Positions 7,603 through 16,464 of a stretch of 64,000 nucleotides of DNA are shown one piece after another. The stretch spans positions 1 to 64,000 of the forward strand of contig JAPOQA010000067.1 of assembly GCA_026710945.1 (NCBI GenBank). Reading direction: 5' to 3'. The position numbers and the translations under genes are program-made. The notes below the pieces were generated by a model. The model did no database searches. It had not been told where the DNA came from and saw only the letters and a list, made by a program, of their open reading frames with translations. The stretch comes from Chloroflexota bacterium (lineage in GTDB: Bacteria; Chloroflexota; UBA11872; VXOZ01). Numbering within the stretch: the first letter of the stretch is position 1; the number at the start of each line of letters is the position of its first letter.

Positions 7603-9033
7603 CTACGAGACTGCCGTGCGCACGGCTCGTTCGATCGCAGGCATGGCATCCGCGACGGACACCTGACCGGAGATTGCTTGGCGCAGCGGCAGGGCCAGAT
7701 TGCGCCCCAGGGCTTGGCGGCCCTGCACCGGCGAGGGGCTTTCCTGATCGAGCAGGTCCAGGTACTCCGTATAGGTGGGCGTAAAGTTTGTCACCAGCTT
7801 GGCCATGGGATATTTCCACTGGGGTTTGAACGGCAGGGTCATGCTGGTGTTGCCCAGGTAGTCCTGGAGCGTTTCTCTGGTATAGAGGAACGTCAGGAGG
7901 TCCCACCCGGACGTTGGATTGCCGGCGACTTCCGGAATGGCAATCTGGTGCGACCACACCTGAGTCGCGCCCGCGCTGCCACTCGGACCCTTGGGCAGCG
8001 GCAGCCAGTGGAATTGCAATTCCGGATCGTCGGATTGTTCTTCCGACTGCACACGCACCGCGTGATTGATCGCGTCCGCATTCACCACCGCCATCGAGGT
8101 GCGCCCGCGCACGAAAAGGTTTGCCGTGTCCACGAATGGCGACGGATCGCCGCTGACCTTATCCTCAGAGACCATGTCAGCCAGGAACTGAAGCGCTGCT
8201 TGCGCATCGGCATTGTTCACCACCACCGACCCGCCATCGGCGTTATTCTGGAAGAACCCGGTGTTATTGCTGTAGAGCCAGGTCAGGACTTGGAGCCAGT
8301 TGGAGCTCACGTGCATCCCAGGACGCGTGACGGTGTCGCCTTGCCGCTGGGTAAGCTGTGCGGCAGCTTCCCGCAGGTTTCCCCAACCCCACTGCTTGAA
8401 GGCTTCCACGTCTACGGTCATGCCGGCATCTTCCAGGTGCTTCACGTTTAGCGCCAGTCCGATAGCCTGGGGATCATCGTAGGGGACAGCGTACACACTG
8501 CCGTTCACAGTAGCGTACGGGAGCACGCCTTTCACGAATTGCTGCAGGTTTACGGTGCGCGGCCACTCGAGGTAAGGGGTGAGGTCTCGCACCAGCGATG
8601 CCTCCGCCCAGCTTGGAAGCGCTCCCATGGGCACGTGCACAGCGTCCGGACCGCCTGTGCCCGCTGCCGTAGCTTGTGCAAGCCTATTCTCCACCTCGCG
8701 TTGGCTACCGAGAAATACCGGCTCGAGTGTGTTGCCCGTGCGGGCAGCAAACAGGTTGTGTACGTCAGTGAGCCACTGCTGGGTGGGTCCTGTGGCCCAG
8801 GTCCAAAATGTCACCAGCCCCGGACTGCGGATGATGGGTTTGGGACCTTCCACCGGAGTCGGCGTGATTGGGATAAACGGCGTAGGCGTGGGAACGCACG
8901 GGCCGTCGCAGCGGCGGCGGTTTATGCCGGAGCACGCAGAGAAGAGCGTTGCCGCGCCGCCAAGGCCAAATGCGCCCAGCGTGCGTAGCACAGTTCGACG
9001 CGAGTGTTCAGATGGGACCAATCCATTCTTCAT
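7603..9033 (-). CDS. Tat-exported solute-binding lipoprotein (ABC sugar-type, family 1)
   Basis: The N-terminus has a twin-arginine motif, SRRTVLRTLGAFGLGG, and a lipobox LFSAC, followed by a PTPTPFIPITPTP linker, so it should be exported folded and lipid-anchored. The mature part resembles bacterial family-1 extracellular solute-binding proteins: LVTFWTWATGPTQQWL at the start, and VYAVPYDDPQAIGLALNVKH and FVRGRTSMAVVNAD further on. The ATG at 9031-9033 is chosen because GGAGGT lies 8 bp upstream. The longer frame adds 31 unrelated residues. No permease or ATPase gene is adjacent, so its transporter partner, if any, is elsewhere. It is divergent from the molybdoenzyme gene. Confidence 0.9.
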   Translation of the reverse strand: MKNGLVPSEHSRRTVLRTLGAFGLGGAATLFSACSGINRRRCDGPCVPTPTPFIPITPTPVEGPKPIIRSPGLVTFWTWATGPTQQWLTDVHNLFAARTGNTLEPVFLGSQREVENRLAQATAAGTGGPDAVHVPMGALPSWAEASLVRDLTPYLEWPRTVNLQQFVKGVLPYATVNGSVYAVPYDDPQAIGLALNVKHLEDAGMTVDVEAFKQWGWGNLREAAAQLTQRQGDTVTRPGMHVSSNWLQVLTWLYSNNTGFFQNNADGGSVVVNNADAQAALQFLADMVSEDKVSGDPSPFVDTANLFVRGRTSMAVVNADAINHAVRVQSEEQSDDPELQFHWLPLPKGPSGSAGATQVWSHQIAIPEVAGNPTSGWDLLTFLYTRETLQDYLGNTSMTLPFKPQWKYPMAKLVTNFTPTYTEYLDLLDQESPSPVQGRQALGRNLALPLRQAISGQVSVADAMPAIERAVRTAVS

Positions 9034-9301
9034 GAGGCGGTTACCTCCGTCCTGCGGGCGCCTGCAAGCGTTTTGCGAATCAAGTATGCGCTGCAATGAG
9101 CGCATGACTACTTTAGCGAATAGCATACTCTACCTATTCCTCACAAGTCTACGCTGTTTGTCACCGTTTTGCCACCCGGCGGCTATTCTTCTTAAAAGGA
9201 GCTTTTCTTAAGAACTTCTTAAGTGGGAGGGATGCTTGCCCAATATCGCTATGCTACGATGAAGTCAAGGCATCCGAACGTAGGAGTTGAGGAGGACATC
9301 C

Positions 9302-10921
9302 ATGCAGTCTACCGTACCGTGGCGCAGAGAGTTTCTGTCCGGCGCCATAGCCACAGTAGCCTTACTCGCGGTCTATTTTGTCGCACGCTTCATCTGGCAG
9401 ATTCCGGCCTTGCCGGAGGCGGTGATTGAAAGCATTCTTAGCTTTATTCCGCCTGCCCTTTTTGAGGCGGTGATTCAGATATTTGGCTCATTGGCCAAGA
9501 CCCTGAATTTCTACGCGATACTCATTGGAATGGTTGGCGTGGGTGGCCTATTTGGGCTACTTTATGGCCGGCTGCTGGCTCTACTTGGTGCAAAAGATAG
9601 CAGTGGCGGAACGCCGACGGCGTTGCTGTACGGCCTCGGCATCGGCGGGTTGCTGTGGCTAGTCCACTCAGTCACGATTTCGCCATTCGTGGAGCGCGGC
9701 TTCTTCGGCATGGATGCATCCTCACCGGCCATTGCTGCCGTTGCCATCGACATCATTGCCTACCTGGCTTTTGGGTTTGTGCTTGCGTACGTCCGGCAAC
9801 CCTTTGTCGTTGAGGATTCTGAAACAGCCTCTGAGGGCGTGTTGTCCCGTCGGTCGCTGGCGCCGTTGGCTGTTTCCGGGCTGGCTTTAGGCGGCGCCTA
9901 TGCGCTCAAGCGATCGTTTGCTGCACAAGCGCAGGCCATTTTCAATGAACCATCAAAAGAAACTACAGTTTCCGACAGCGGCGAGACGCTCCCCATATTC
10001 CAGCAAGGCTTTGAGGGACTGGAACCCTTGGTCACGCCCAACGACCAGTTCTACGTAATCTCCAAGAACAACATCGATCCTACCGTTGACGTGAAGGACT
10101 GGAGTCTCACCATCACCGGTATGGTGGACAACAAGATGATTCTGGACTACGATGCGCTGACGGCCATGCCCAGCCAGCAGCAATACGCGACACTGCAGTG
10201 CATCAGCAACGCGGTCGGTGGAGACCTCATCGGCTGTGCGCTGTGGGAAGGCGTATCACTGTGGGATCTGCTGGTCCAAGCGGGCATCCAACCGGGCGTG
10301 AAGGACATCGTCTTGCACGCGGCAGACGGGTACCAGGAGAGCATCCCTCTGGAAAAGGCGCAAGATCCCGAGGTACTTCTGGCGTACCGCATGAATGGTG
10401 CGATACTGCCGAACAACCACGGTTTTCCAGCGCGCTTGATTGTGCCCAACATCTACGGCATGAAGAACGTGAAGTGGCTGACGCGGATCGAACCGGTGGA
10501 CCACGACTTCAAGGGCTTCTGGCAGCAGCGGGGCTGGAGCGATGAAGCCATTTACAAGACAATGTCTCGCATCGATGCGCCGCGTAACGGTGCTACAGTA
10601 AGCGCCAAAGTAGACCGAGAAGTGTTGATCGGAGGCATCGCCTTTGCCGGCAACCGCGGCATTAGCAAGGTGGAAGTCCGCATCGACGAGAGCGACTGGA
10701 TAGAAGCGGAGCTCGGCAAGGTGCTCAGCCAGTTGTCATGGGTGCAGTGGAAGATCACGTGGGAACCGCCGGTTGCGGCCGGCTATACAATTCGGGTGCG
10801 CGCCACCGACGGCACCGGCGAGCTACAGGATGAAACGGAGCTGGAGCCCGCGCCCAATGGCGCTTCCGGCTGGCACACCATTAGTTCACGCATTAGCGGC
10901 ATCAGTGACGGGCAAAACTAG
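9302..10921 (+). CDS. Membrane-anchored sulfite-oxidase-family molybdopterin oxidoreductase
   Basis: About 170 N-terminal residues form five or so membrane helices (FLSGAIATVALLAVYFVARF onward). A second segment, SRRSLAPLAVSGLALGGAYA, resembles a twin-arginine signal and sits before the catalytic domain. The catalytic part is of the sulfite oxidase/nitrate reductase type: FYVISKNNIDPTVDVKDWSL, then LQCISN with C300 as the expected molybdenum ligand, HGFPARLIVPNIYGMKNVKW, and a C-terminal dimerisation-type domain beginning ISKVEVRIDES. The ATG at 9302 is preceded by GAGGAGG. A TTG 15 bp earlier would place the ribosome site inside the gene. Electron donor and acceptor are unknown. No cytochrome gene is adjacent. 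Confidence 0.88.
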   Translation: MQSTVPWRREFLSGAIATVALLAVYFVARFIWQIPALPEAVIESILSFIPPALFEAVIQIFGSLAKTLNFYAILIGMVGVGGLFGLLYGRLLALLGAKDSSGGTPTALLYGLGIGGLLWLVHSVTISPFVERGFFGMDASSPAIAAVAIDIIAYLAFGFVLAYVRQPFVVEDSETASEGVLSRRSLAPLAVSGLALGGAYALKRSFAAQAQAIFNEPSKETTVSDSGETLPIFQQGFEGLEPLVTPNDQFYVISKNNIDPTVDVKDWSLTITGMVDNKMILDYDALTAMPSQQQYATLQCISNAVGGDLIGCALWEGVSLWDLLVQAGIQPGVKDIVLHAADGYQESIPLEKAQDPEVLLAYRMNGAILPNNHGFPARLIVPNIYGMKNVKWLTRIEPVDHDFKGFWQQRGWSDEAIYKTMSRIDAPRNGATVSAKVDREVLIGGIAFAGNRGISKVEVRIDESDWIEAELGKVLSQLSWVQWKITWEPPVAAGYTIRVRATDGTGELQDETELEPAPNGASGWHTISSRISGISDGQN

Positions 10922-11062
10922 GAGAACTGAGAGTTTACGCCTATGGCTGTTGCTTAAAGACGCGGGGCGCACTATGACACTCGTAGAAGAGGCGTGCGTG
11001 CAGGAGCGACTGCTCACCACCGTGGTCCCTACCCTATAAAGTACGCACACTTTTTCGAGGTT

Positions 11063-11097
11063 GCTTCTGGGTCACACATACCCTGTGTCCCAGAAGC
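11063..11097. terminator. Stem-loop downstream of the molybdoenzyme gene
   Basis: GCTTCTGGG with a CACA extension pairs with TGTGTCCCAGAAGC around a short loop. There is no T-run on either side, so it is either a factor-dependent terminator or an mRNA 3' stabiliser. The rest of 10922-11406 is AT-rich with no recognised gene and marks the left edge of the restriction-modification locus. Confidence 0.5.
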
Positions 11098-11406
11098 TTC
11101 GCGTTAAGGGTATCTTTGTATCATTGCGTCGGTGTCTCTTTCCAAAGCGCCAATTTGGGTTCCGCTCAATTTGTGAGGTCTTAGTGCTCTTGGGACCGCA
11201 GTTGAGCCCAATCCGGAATGGAATTCCAAAGACTTGAAGGCTGGCTTGACCGAATTCACCGAGCCTAACTATCATGAAACTGATTTAGTTGATGCCGCAT
11301 CTCACTGAGAAATCTTCGATAGTTGTGTTGAGGTTTAATTGCACCTTCATTTTCAATTCCTTACCGATTTCCGCGATGTCCTTCCAATTGGCAGGAGACG
11401 AAACTA

Positions 11407-12798
11407 GTGGAACCTGTGCAGTCTCCGAATGGTGGAAGTGTAAAGGGACGTAGGACGCTTTACGAGCGATTCAGGAGCCGCATCTCTGTAAACTCAGATT
11501 TCACGCGCAAAGCAGTCTCATTTCAAGGAAATCGCAAAGTCCCTGGATTTCGTTGGATGAAGTACAAAGAGGGCTTCTCCCGCGGGCTTGTTGAGCGGTT
11601 TGTCGAAAAGCACAGACCAACGTCCGTACTTGATCCATTTGCAGGCATTGGAACCACACCCCTGATTGCCGGGAGCAAGGGGATTATGGCGACAGGCATA
11701 GAGATTATGCCTGTGGGCGTCTCGGTAGGCAAAGCAATCACCCATGCTGCCAATGGCGTTACGAAGCCAGCACTCGAAGCTGCAAGTGTCGACTTAGTTG
11801 GACGTGTGGCTTCCAGTGAGCTTGCCCCGTCTCAATTCGCATTTCCACATGTTGACATTACCAAAGCAGCTTTTCCACAAGAGACGGAGATCGCAATTGC
11901 CAAAGCTCGACAGTTTATTTCTAAAGTAGACGACAGCGCCCTTCGAGCCCTGCTAAACGTGGCATGTATGACGGTCTTGGAAGACGTTAGCTTTACCCGA
12001 AAAGATGGTCAATACCTAAGGTGGGATTATCGATCGGGTAGAACGCTTAGAGCGAAAATGCACAAAGGGCCAATCCCTACGTTTAAGCAGGCGGTGGAAG
12101 CGCGGCTATTCGAGATGATTCAGGATATGGAGATACTCAAGCAAGAGTATGGGGGCAGTGCACCTAAGTTGGTTGTCGGATCATGTTTGGACTCAATGCA
12201 GCAGCTAGAGGATGCAAGCTTTGATATGGCGATAACGTCGCCGCCTTATGCCAATAGGTATGACTACACCCGCACCTACGCCCTAGAACTTGCTTGGCTT
12301 GGGTATGACCAAGCGAAATTCGTAGACCTGAGACAGCAGATGTTGTCCGCGACCGTTGAGAATAGGACGAAACTCTTGTGGCTACGCCAAGTGTACGACC
12401 GTTCGCCTAGTCTGTTGAACGATGCTATCGGAATGTACCAGGATCAGGAAGCTCTTCATGAGGTTCTCACTATTCTCAATCGGCACGTTGGTGAGTTGAG
12501 CAATAGGCATGTGATTAGGCTGCTGGAAGGGTACTTCCAGGAGATGGCAATTGTCGTGGCAGAGTTGGGTCGACTAATCCAGCCAGGTGGAACTGTGATC
12601 ATGGTAAATGACAATGTCCAATATCATGGCGAAGAAGTGCCGGTAGATCTCATTTTGTCAGACTTCGCTGAGCAGTCAGGATTCTCTTGTGAAAACATCT
12701 GGAAGCTGCCCCGTGGCAAGGGAAACTCAAGTCAGCAGATGGGTCGGTTCGGTAGGCGTGAAATCAGAAAGTGCGTGTATAGGTGGGTGCGCAAGTGA
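11407..12798 (+). CDS. Type II DNA methyltransferase (amino-methyltransferase with TSPPY motif)
   Basis: A 463-residue SAM-dependent DNA methylase. Motif I is DPFAGIGTT at residues 76-84 and motif IV is TSPPY at about 277, followed by ANRYDYTRTYALELAW. The TSPPY form is typical of N4-cytosine and some N6-adenine methylases. A late motif IQPGGTVIMVNDN precedes the C-terminus. The order, cofactor motif first with about 190 residues before the catalytic motif, leaves room for a target-recognition region between them. The GTG at 11407 has AGGAG 8 bp upstream. It overlaps the next gene by 4 bp (GTGA) and presumably protects the host from that endonuclease. Composition is clearly more AT-rich than the flanks, suggesting transfer. 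Confidence 0.88.
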   Translation: MEPVQSPNGGSVKGRRTLYERFRSRISVNSDFTRKAVSFQGNRKVPGFRWMKYKEGFSRGLVERFVEKHRPTSVLDPFAGIGTTPLIAGSKGIMATGIEIMPVGVSVGKAITHAANGVTKPALEAASVDLVGRVASSELAPSQFAFPHVDITKAAFPQETEIAIAKARQFISKVDDSALRALLNVACMTVLEDVSFTRKDGQYLRWDYRSGRTLRAKMHKGPIPTFKQAVEARLFEMIQDMEILKQEYGGSAPKLVVGSCLDSMQQLEDASFDMAITSPPYANRYDYTRTYALELAWLGYDQAKFVDLRQQMLSATVENRTKLLWLRQVYDRSPSLLNDAIGMYQDQEALHEVLTILNRHVGELSNRHVIRLLEGYFQEMAIVVAELGRLIQPGGTVIMVNDNVQYHGEEVPVDLILSDFAEQSGFSCENIWKLPRGKGNSSQQMGRFGRREIRKCVYRWVRK

Positions 12799-13739
12799 CA
12801 AGTCTGGAGGATGCACTCATACGATCAACCCTGATGTCGGAGAGAATCCGGCAGCGAACAGATCAGGTACTGAGAAAGCTGGTTGAGAGCTTTGCTGCAA
12901 GCTTGGTTTTCTCTCCATTCGAAGAGCTTATGATTAGTGAGCAAGCCTGGAAACTCATAACTGATTCAGAAATTGATCCCAAGCTCGTATTCGCCCATCC
13001 TAAACTTCTCCAGGAGTATCCACAGACATCACAGTACTACCGCGGGATAGCATTGCTGCCGCAGAAAAGAGTTGCCGACATCGCAGTGCCAATCGCTTCT
13101 TGGGAAGATGGGACTCGCAAAACTCCTATTGGAGACGAACAGAGCTTGAAAGTAGCTCGGCTCTATAACGCGGCTATCTCCTCGATCATCGAAGGTACGA
13201 CCAATTGGACCTTGGAGGACGGTTATAGGAACATAATCGCCAATATGGGCATTGGGCTAGATGGGACGTTTCGCAACATCATCGGTCAGGATGCTGAGAA
13301 ACTGGTGAAAACCCGGATCAAGAACTGGCTCAAGAGTGAAGGACTGATTCTGAAAGAAGATGATTCTGGGACACAATTCGAACTACCACGTGGCTATGGG
13401 ATGCGTTTCGGTTCCGAGCCCGACGTTCTGTTCCGATTTAGGACCGAGAAACAAAGTGAAGATGTCGCAACGATAGAGATCAAGGGAGGCAAGGATCCTG
13501 CGGGAGCGCTGGAACGGCTGGGTGCAATGCAGAAGAGCTTTGAGGCAACCCCTGCTAACTGCGTCAATTTTCTCGTTGTAGGCGTAGTAACTGAGGAAAT
13601 GAGATCCAGACTGAATGCCAAGGGCATTGTAAAGGTATTCTTGCTTGACGAATTGGCGCACGATGGCGAGCCCTGGACTCGCTTCCTTAACGAGGTCTTT
13701 CACTATACAGTACGAATCACCGACTCGATCGTACCCTAA
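12795..13739 (+). CDS. XcyI-like type II restriction endonuclease
   Basis: A 314-residue protein whose C-terminal half carries a PD-(D/E)XK nuclease core: EPDVLFRF around residue 212, then TIEIKGGKDPAGALERLGA about 20 residues later, with E-x-K in IEIKGG. The wording of the N-terminal half (YPQTSQYYRGIALLPQK) reminds me of the XcyI family, which cuts CCCGGG, but that match is from memory and specificity is not proven. The GTG at 12795 overlaps the methylase stop as GTGA. A GTG 12 bp upstream is the alternative. Together with the preceding methylase it forms a complete restriction-modification pair. No controller gene is visible. Confidence 0.75.
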   Translation: MTSLEDALIRSTLMSERIRQRTDQVLRKLVESFAASLVFSPFEELMISEQAWKLITDSEIDPKLVFAHPKLLQEYPQTSQYYRGIALLPQKRVADIAVPIASWEDGTRKTPIGDEQSLKVARLYNAAISSIIEGTTNWTLEDGYRNIIANMGIGLDGTFRNIIGQDAEKLVKTRIKNWLKSEGLILKEDDSGTQFELPRGYGMRFGSEPDVLFRFRTEKQSEDVATIEIKGGKDPAGALERLGAMQKSFEATPANCVNFLVVGVVTEEMRSRLNAKGIVKVFLLDELAHDGEPWTRFLNEVFHYTVRITDSIVP

Positions 13740-13849
13740 CGGCTCCTGGTGGGCCATAGGTTAAGCCTTCAACGCTACGTGTTAGTGGTGCTGGCGAAAT
13801 AAGTGCATGTCGTGGCTCACCATAGGTTCGCAGGCCACTGCTCAGATAT

Positions 13850-14911
13850 TTAGAGGCGCGTCGCTAGTGTGGAAATGCCAAGGGCTTCTGCCATGGCATC
13901 CAGGTCTTCCACGATTTGAGTTGCAAAGGCTATACCGTCGCGCAAGAAGTGCTCTTTGCGCTCCAATTCAATCTCGCCGGGCAGGTAAACGCGGTCGACG
14001 CCTTTGGCCTTATCGGAATCGCGCATTTGGCGGATTTGGACGTCCATACGCTGCTTGAATTCCTCCACGGGCATCATGTGGCCGATGTCGAGCGCCATGA
14101 AGAGTTGGCCCATGGCCTGCGGCGTATTGGGAATGCCGCCCCGGCGCACGTCCTGACCGAAGAGCGCGCCCGTGAGCACGCCGCACAGCGCGTCGAGCAC
14201 CACCGCCAGGCCGTAGCCCTTGGGACCGCCCACCGGCGCCATGAGCGTGGCGATGCTGGGATCCGTAGTGGGAACGCCCTCGTCAGTCAGGGCCCAGTCG
14301 GGAGGAATTGACTCGCCCTTGCGCTTCGCCAATGCCACTTTACCGGCTGCCACGACGCTCACCGCCATGTCGAGCATGAGCGGGCGCTCCTTGTGGGCCG
14401 GTATGGCGTAGGCGATGGGCGTATTGCTCAAGCTGGGCGTGACGCCGCCGTAGGGCGCCATGACCTGAATGCCGTTTGTTGAACAGAAGCCGATGGCGTC
14501 GTGGTCGATGGCGCGCATGGTGTAGTACGCGGCTGCGCCAAAGTGATTACTCTCCCGCACACCCACGGCGCCAATGCCGAACTGCTTGGCTTTCTCAATT
14601 GCCAGGTCCATCGCTTGAACTCCCGCCACCTGCCCCATAGCATTGCGCGCGCTGATGACGGCCGTGGCGCCGTTGTCTGACACGACTTCAGGCGAAGCCG
14701 TCGGGTCAATCGATCCAACTTGGATCCAGTTGGTGTACAACGGCAGAAAGTTGCTGCCGTGGGTAAAGACGCCTGTGAGATCGGCGTGCACCAGCGACTG
14801 CGCCACGAGTGATGCTTCCCCCGGCAGCATGCCGACTTTGCAGAATGCTTCCGTGTCGAACTCTTCCATAGTTGTGGCCGGTACGCGGACAATTCCAATT
14901 TCAGCGGGCAT
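13850..14911 (-). CDS. Ldh/MdH-family NAD(P)-dependent dehydrogenase
   Basis: A member of the malate/L-sulfolactate/ureidoglycolate dehydrogenase family, which is unrelated to Rossmann lactate dehydrogenases. Diagnostic stretches are VHADLTGVFTHGSNFLP (active-site His), VGVRESNHFGAAAYYTM, NTPIAYAIP, MLDMAVSVVAAGKVALAKR and GPKGYGLAVVLDALCGVLTG. The ATG at 14909-14911 has GGGAGA 9 bp upstream. An earlier ATG adds 18 unlikely residues. The substrate is a 2-hydroxy acid of unknown identity. It is followed, on the same strand, by no related gene. The nearby TauE/SafE exporter makes a sulfonate such as sulfolactate a possible but unproven substrate. Confidence 0.88.
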   Translation of the reverse strand: MPAEIGIVRVPATTMEEFDTEAFCKVGMLPGEASLVAQSLVHADLTGVFTHGSNFLPLYTNWIQVGSIDPTASPEVVSDNGATAVISARNAMGQVAGVQAMDLAIEKAKQFGIGAVGVRESNHFGAAAYYTMRAIDHDAIGFCSTNGIQVMAPYGGVTPSLSNTPIAYAIPAHKERPLMLDMAVSVVAAGKVALAKRKGESIPPDWALTDEGVPTTDPSIATLMAPVGGPKGYGLAVVLDALCGVLTGALFGQDVRRGGIPNTPQAMGQLFMALDIGHMMPVEEFKQRMDVQIRQMRDSDKAKGVDRVYLPGEIELERKEHFLRDGIAFATQIVEDLDAMAEALGISTLATRL

Positions 14912-15176
14912 GAATCGGTCTCCCCAGATTGTGTGAATCTCTTGCGTTGCTGCGTTTCTCGGCAAACAGCAAGTTCAAAGTGCGTCTTGCTGGGCACCTA
15001 CAGTCGCGGCTAACAGACGGTCAAGTGCGAGAGGACAGAAGACAATGCGAGCGAACTTAAGTATAGCATTCATGTCGACGGAAAGAGGATGCAAGAAATG
15101 ACGGCAGCTACCTCTATTACGATTCTCCCGCGACCCGTCAGCAGGTACTGGCTCTACGCAAGAGAGTGCGGTCGAA

Positions 15177-16235
15177 TCAGGCGCTCACCTCATCGGGAGC
15201 CGGCTTCTTGCGAGCCGCCCGCAGCAGCAACCCGGCAATCACCAAGCAGATGGCCCCGGAGACGCCCAGCAGCAGCACCGCCGCCACCGTGTCCAGAAAG
15301 TGCAGGCGGCTCACGCTTTCGGAAAGCTCCTTCAGTGCCACCGCCACGCCGCCGCTGAGCACCGTCACGCCAAATAACCCGCGTATCCGCCCGGGCTCGA
15401 CGAAGCGGGTTGCCGTGGCCCCGACCTGCGCTCCCGCCGAGGCGGCGGCCAGCATGATGATCGCCATGAGCAAGTCCACGTGGTTGCCCAGGGCGTAGAT
15501 AAAGGTACCCACCGAGCCGGTGATAATGATTTGGAAGAGATCAGTGCCGATGGCCATGACGGTGGGGACGCCCACCACGTAGACTAGCAGGGGCATCAGG
15601 ATGAAGCCGCCGCCCGCCCCTAGTAGCCCGGCCATGAAGCCCACGCCAAAGCCAATGCTGAAGGGCACGAATACCGAGATGCTCTGAATCCCAGATAGAG
15701 GCAAGGCTACCCGGGTTGGCGTGATCCCCCGCCCCGGCAGCCAGATGGCATGGGGCGGAATTTGCAGCGCTTGCACCTTGCGCGCCAGGCTTGCCGTGGA
15801 CACCGCGTCGCCGGCCGCCCCGCTGCTGCGGCGCACCTTGAAGTAGTCGTAGACGATGAACGATCCCAGGGCGCCCAGGAAGATGACGTAGACGTACCGG
15901 ATCACCGGGCCGATGATACCCGCCTCGAGCAAGGCCACGTTCAGTCGCTCGGCCAGAATCTCGCCGGGCACGGTGCCGCAGACCATCAGCAGTCCCAGCC
16001 TAAAGTCCACGTGGCCCAGGCCCTTGTGCTTTAGCATGTTGATGATGGAGGAACCCATCACCAAGGTGAGCCCGGTGCCCACCGCGAAGATGGGCGGCAC
16101 CCCAAAGACCAGCAGTCCCCCAGTAATCAGGAACCCACCCCCTACACCAAAGAAGCCGCCAAGGGTGCCGACAATCAGACCCAGCAACACGAGGAGCACC
16201 GGGTCAACCGTCACGCCGGCGTTGGGGAATAGCAT
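15177..16235 (-). CDS. TauE/SafE-family sulfite/organosulfonate exporter
   Basis: A 352-residue membrane protein with about eight helices. The conserved TauE/SafE halves appear as LLGLIVGTLGGFFGVGGGFLI at the N-terminus and GFGVGFMAGLLGAGGGFILMP in the middle, the two inverted family repeats. The ATG at 16233-16235 is preceded by GAGGG and begins MLFPNAGV, two bases after the stop of the small membrane protein gene. A longer frame start would overlap that gene. The family exports or imports sulfite, sulfoacetate and similar anions. Location beside an Ldh-type dehydrogenase is suggestive only. Confidence 0.9.
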   Translation of the reverse strand: MLFPNAGVTVDPVLLVLLGLIVGTLGGFFGVGGGFLITGGLLVFGVPPIFAVGTGLTLVMGSSIINMLKHKGLGHVDFRLGLLMVCGTVPGEILAERLNVALLEAGIIGPVIRYVYVIFLGALGSFIVYDYFKVRRSSGAAGDAVSTASLARKVQALQIPPHAIWLPGRGITPTRVALPLSGIQSISVFVPFSIGFGVGFMAGLLGAGGGFILMPLLVYVVGVPTVMAIGTDLFQIIITGSVGTFIYALGNHVDLLMAIIMLAAASAGAQVGATATRFVEPGRIRGLFGVTVLSGGVAVALKELSESVSRLHFLDTVAAVLLLGVSGAICLVIAGLLLRAARKKPAPDEVSA

Positions 16236-16237
16236 GC

Positions 16238-16423
16238 TTACCCTCGCCCGCTGGCCCTGGACCGGCTGCCGGCCCACGCAGATATGGCCCACCGCAGGAC
16301 CAGTTCCCAGAGGGCGTAGAGGCTCAGTGCCGTGCTTGCCACCATTGCCATGACCAGCAAGGCCCACAACAGTGGATACTGGCTGCTAAATTCTTGCAAG
16401 AATTCCGTTAGCGCTTCGTACAT
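16238..16423 (-). CDS. Small single-span membrane protein upstream of TauE/SafE
   Basis: A 61-residue protein, MYEALTEFLQEF followed by a hydrophobic helix (LLWALLVMAMVASTALSLYA) and a basic, serine-rich tail. A GTG 27 bp upstream is an alternative start. It abuts the exporter gene and follows the binding-protein gene by 41 bp, so all three are probably in one transcript. It is not recognised as a known family. An accessory role for the exporter is inference from position. Confidence 0.6.
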   Translation of the reverse strand: MYEALTEFLQEFSSQYPLLWALLVMAMVASTALSLYALWELVLRWAISAWAGSRSRASGRG

Positions 16424-16464
16424 GCCTCTCAGTATATCCAACTGTACCACGCCCGCGCGCCGGA

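Noticed and set aside
10147-10452. Minus-strand frame inside the molybdoenzyme gene
   Set aside because: Opposite strand of a clear coding region with the conserved Mo-binding cysteine. No independent evidence.
11072-11275. 67-codon minus-strand frame next to the restriction-modification locus, considered as a controller protein
   Set aside because: It has no HTH-like pattern and no ribosome-binding site, and it overlaps the stem-loop at 11063-11097.
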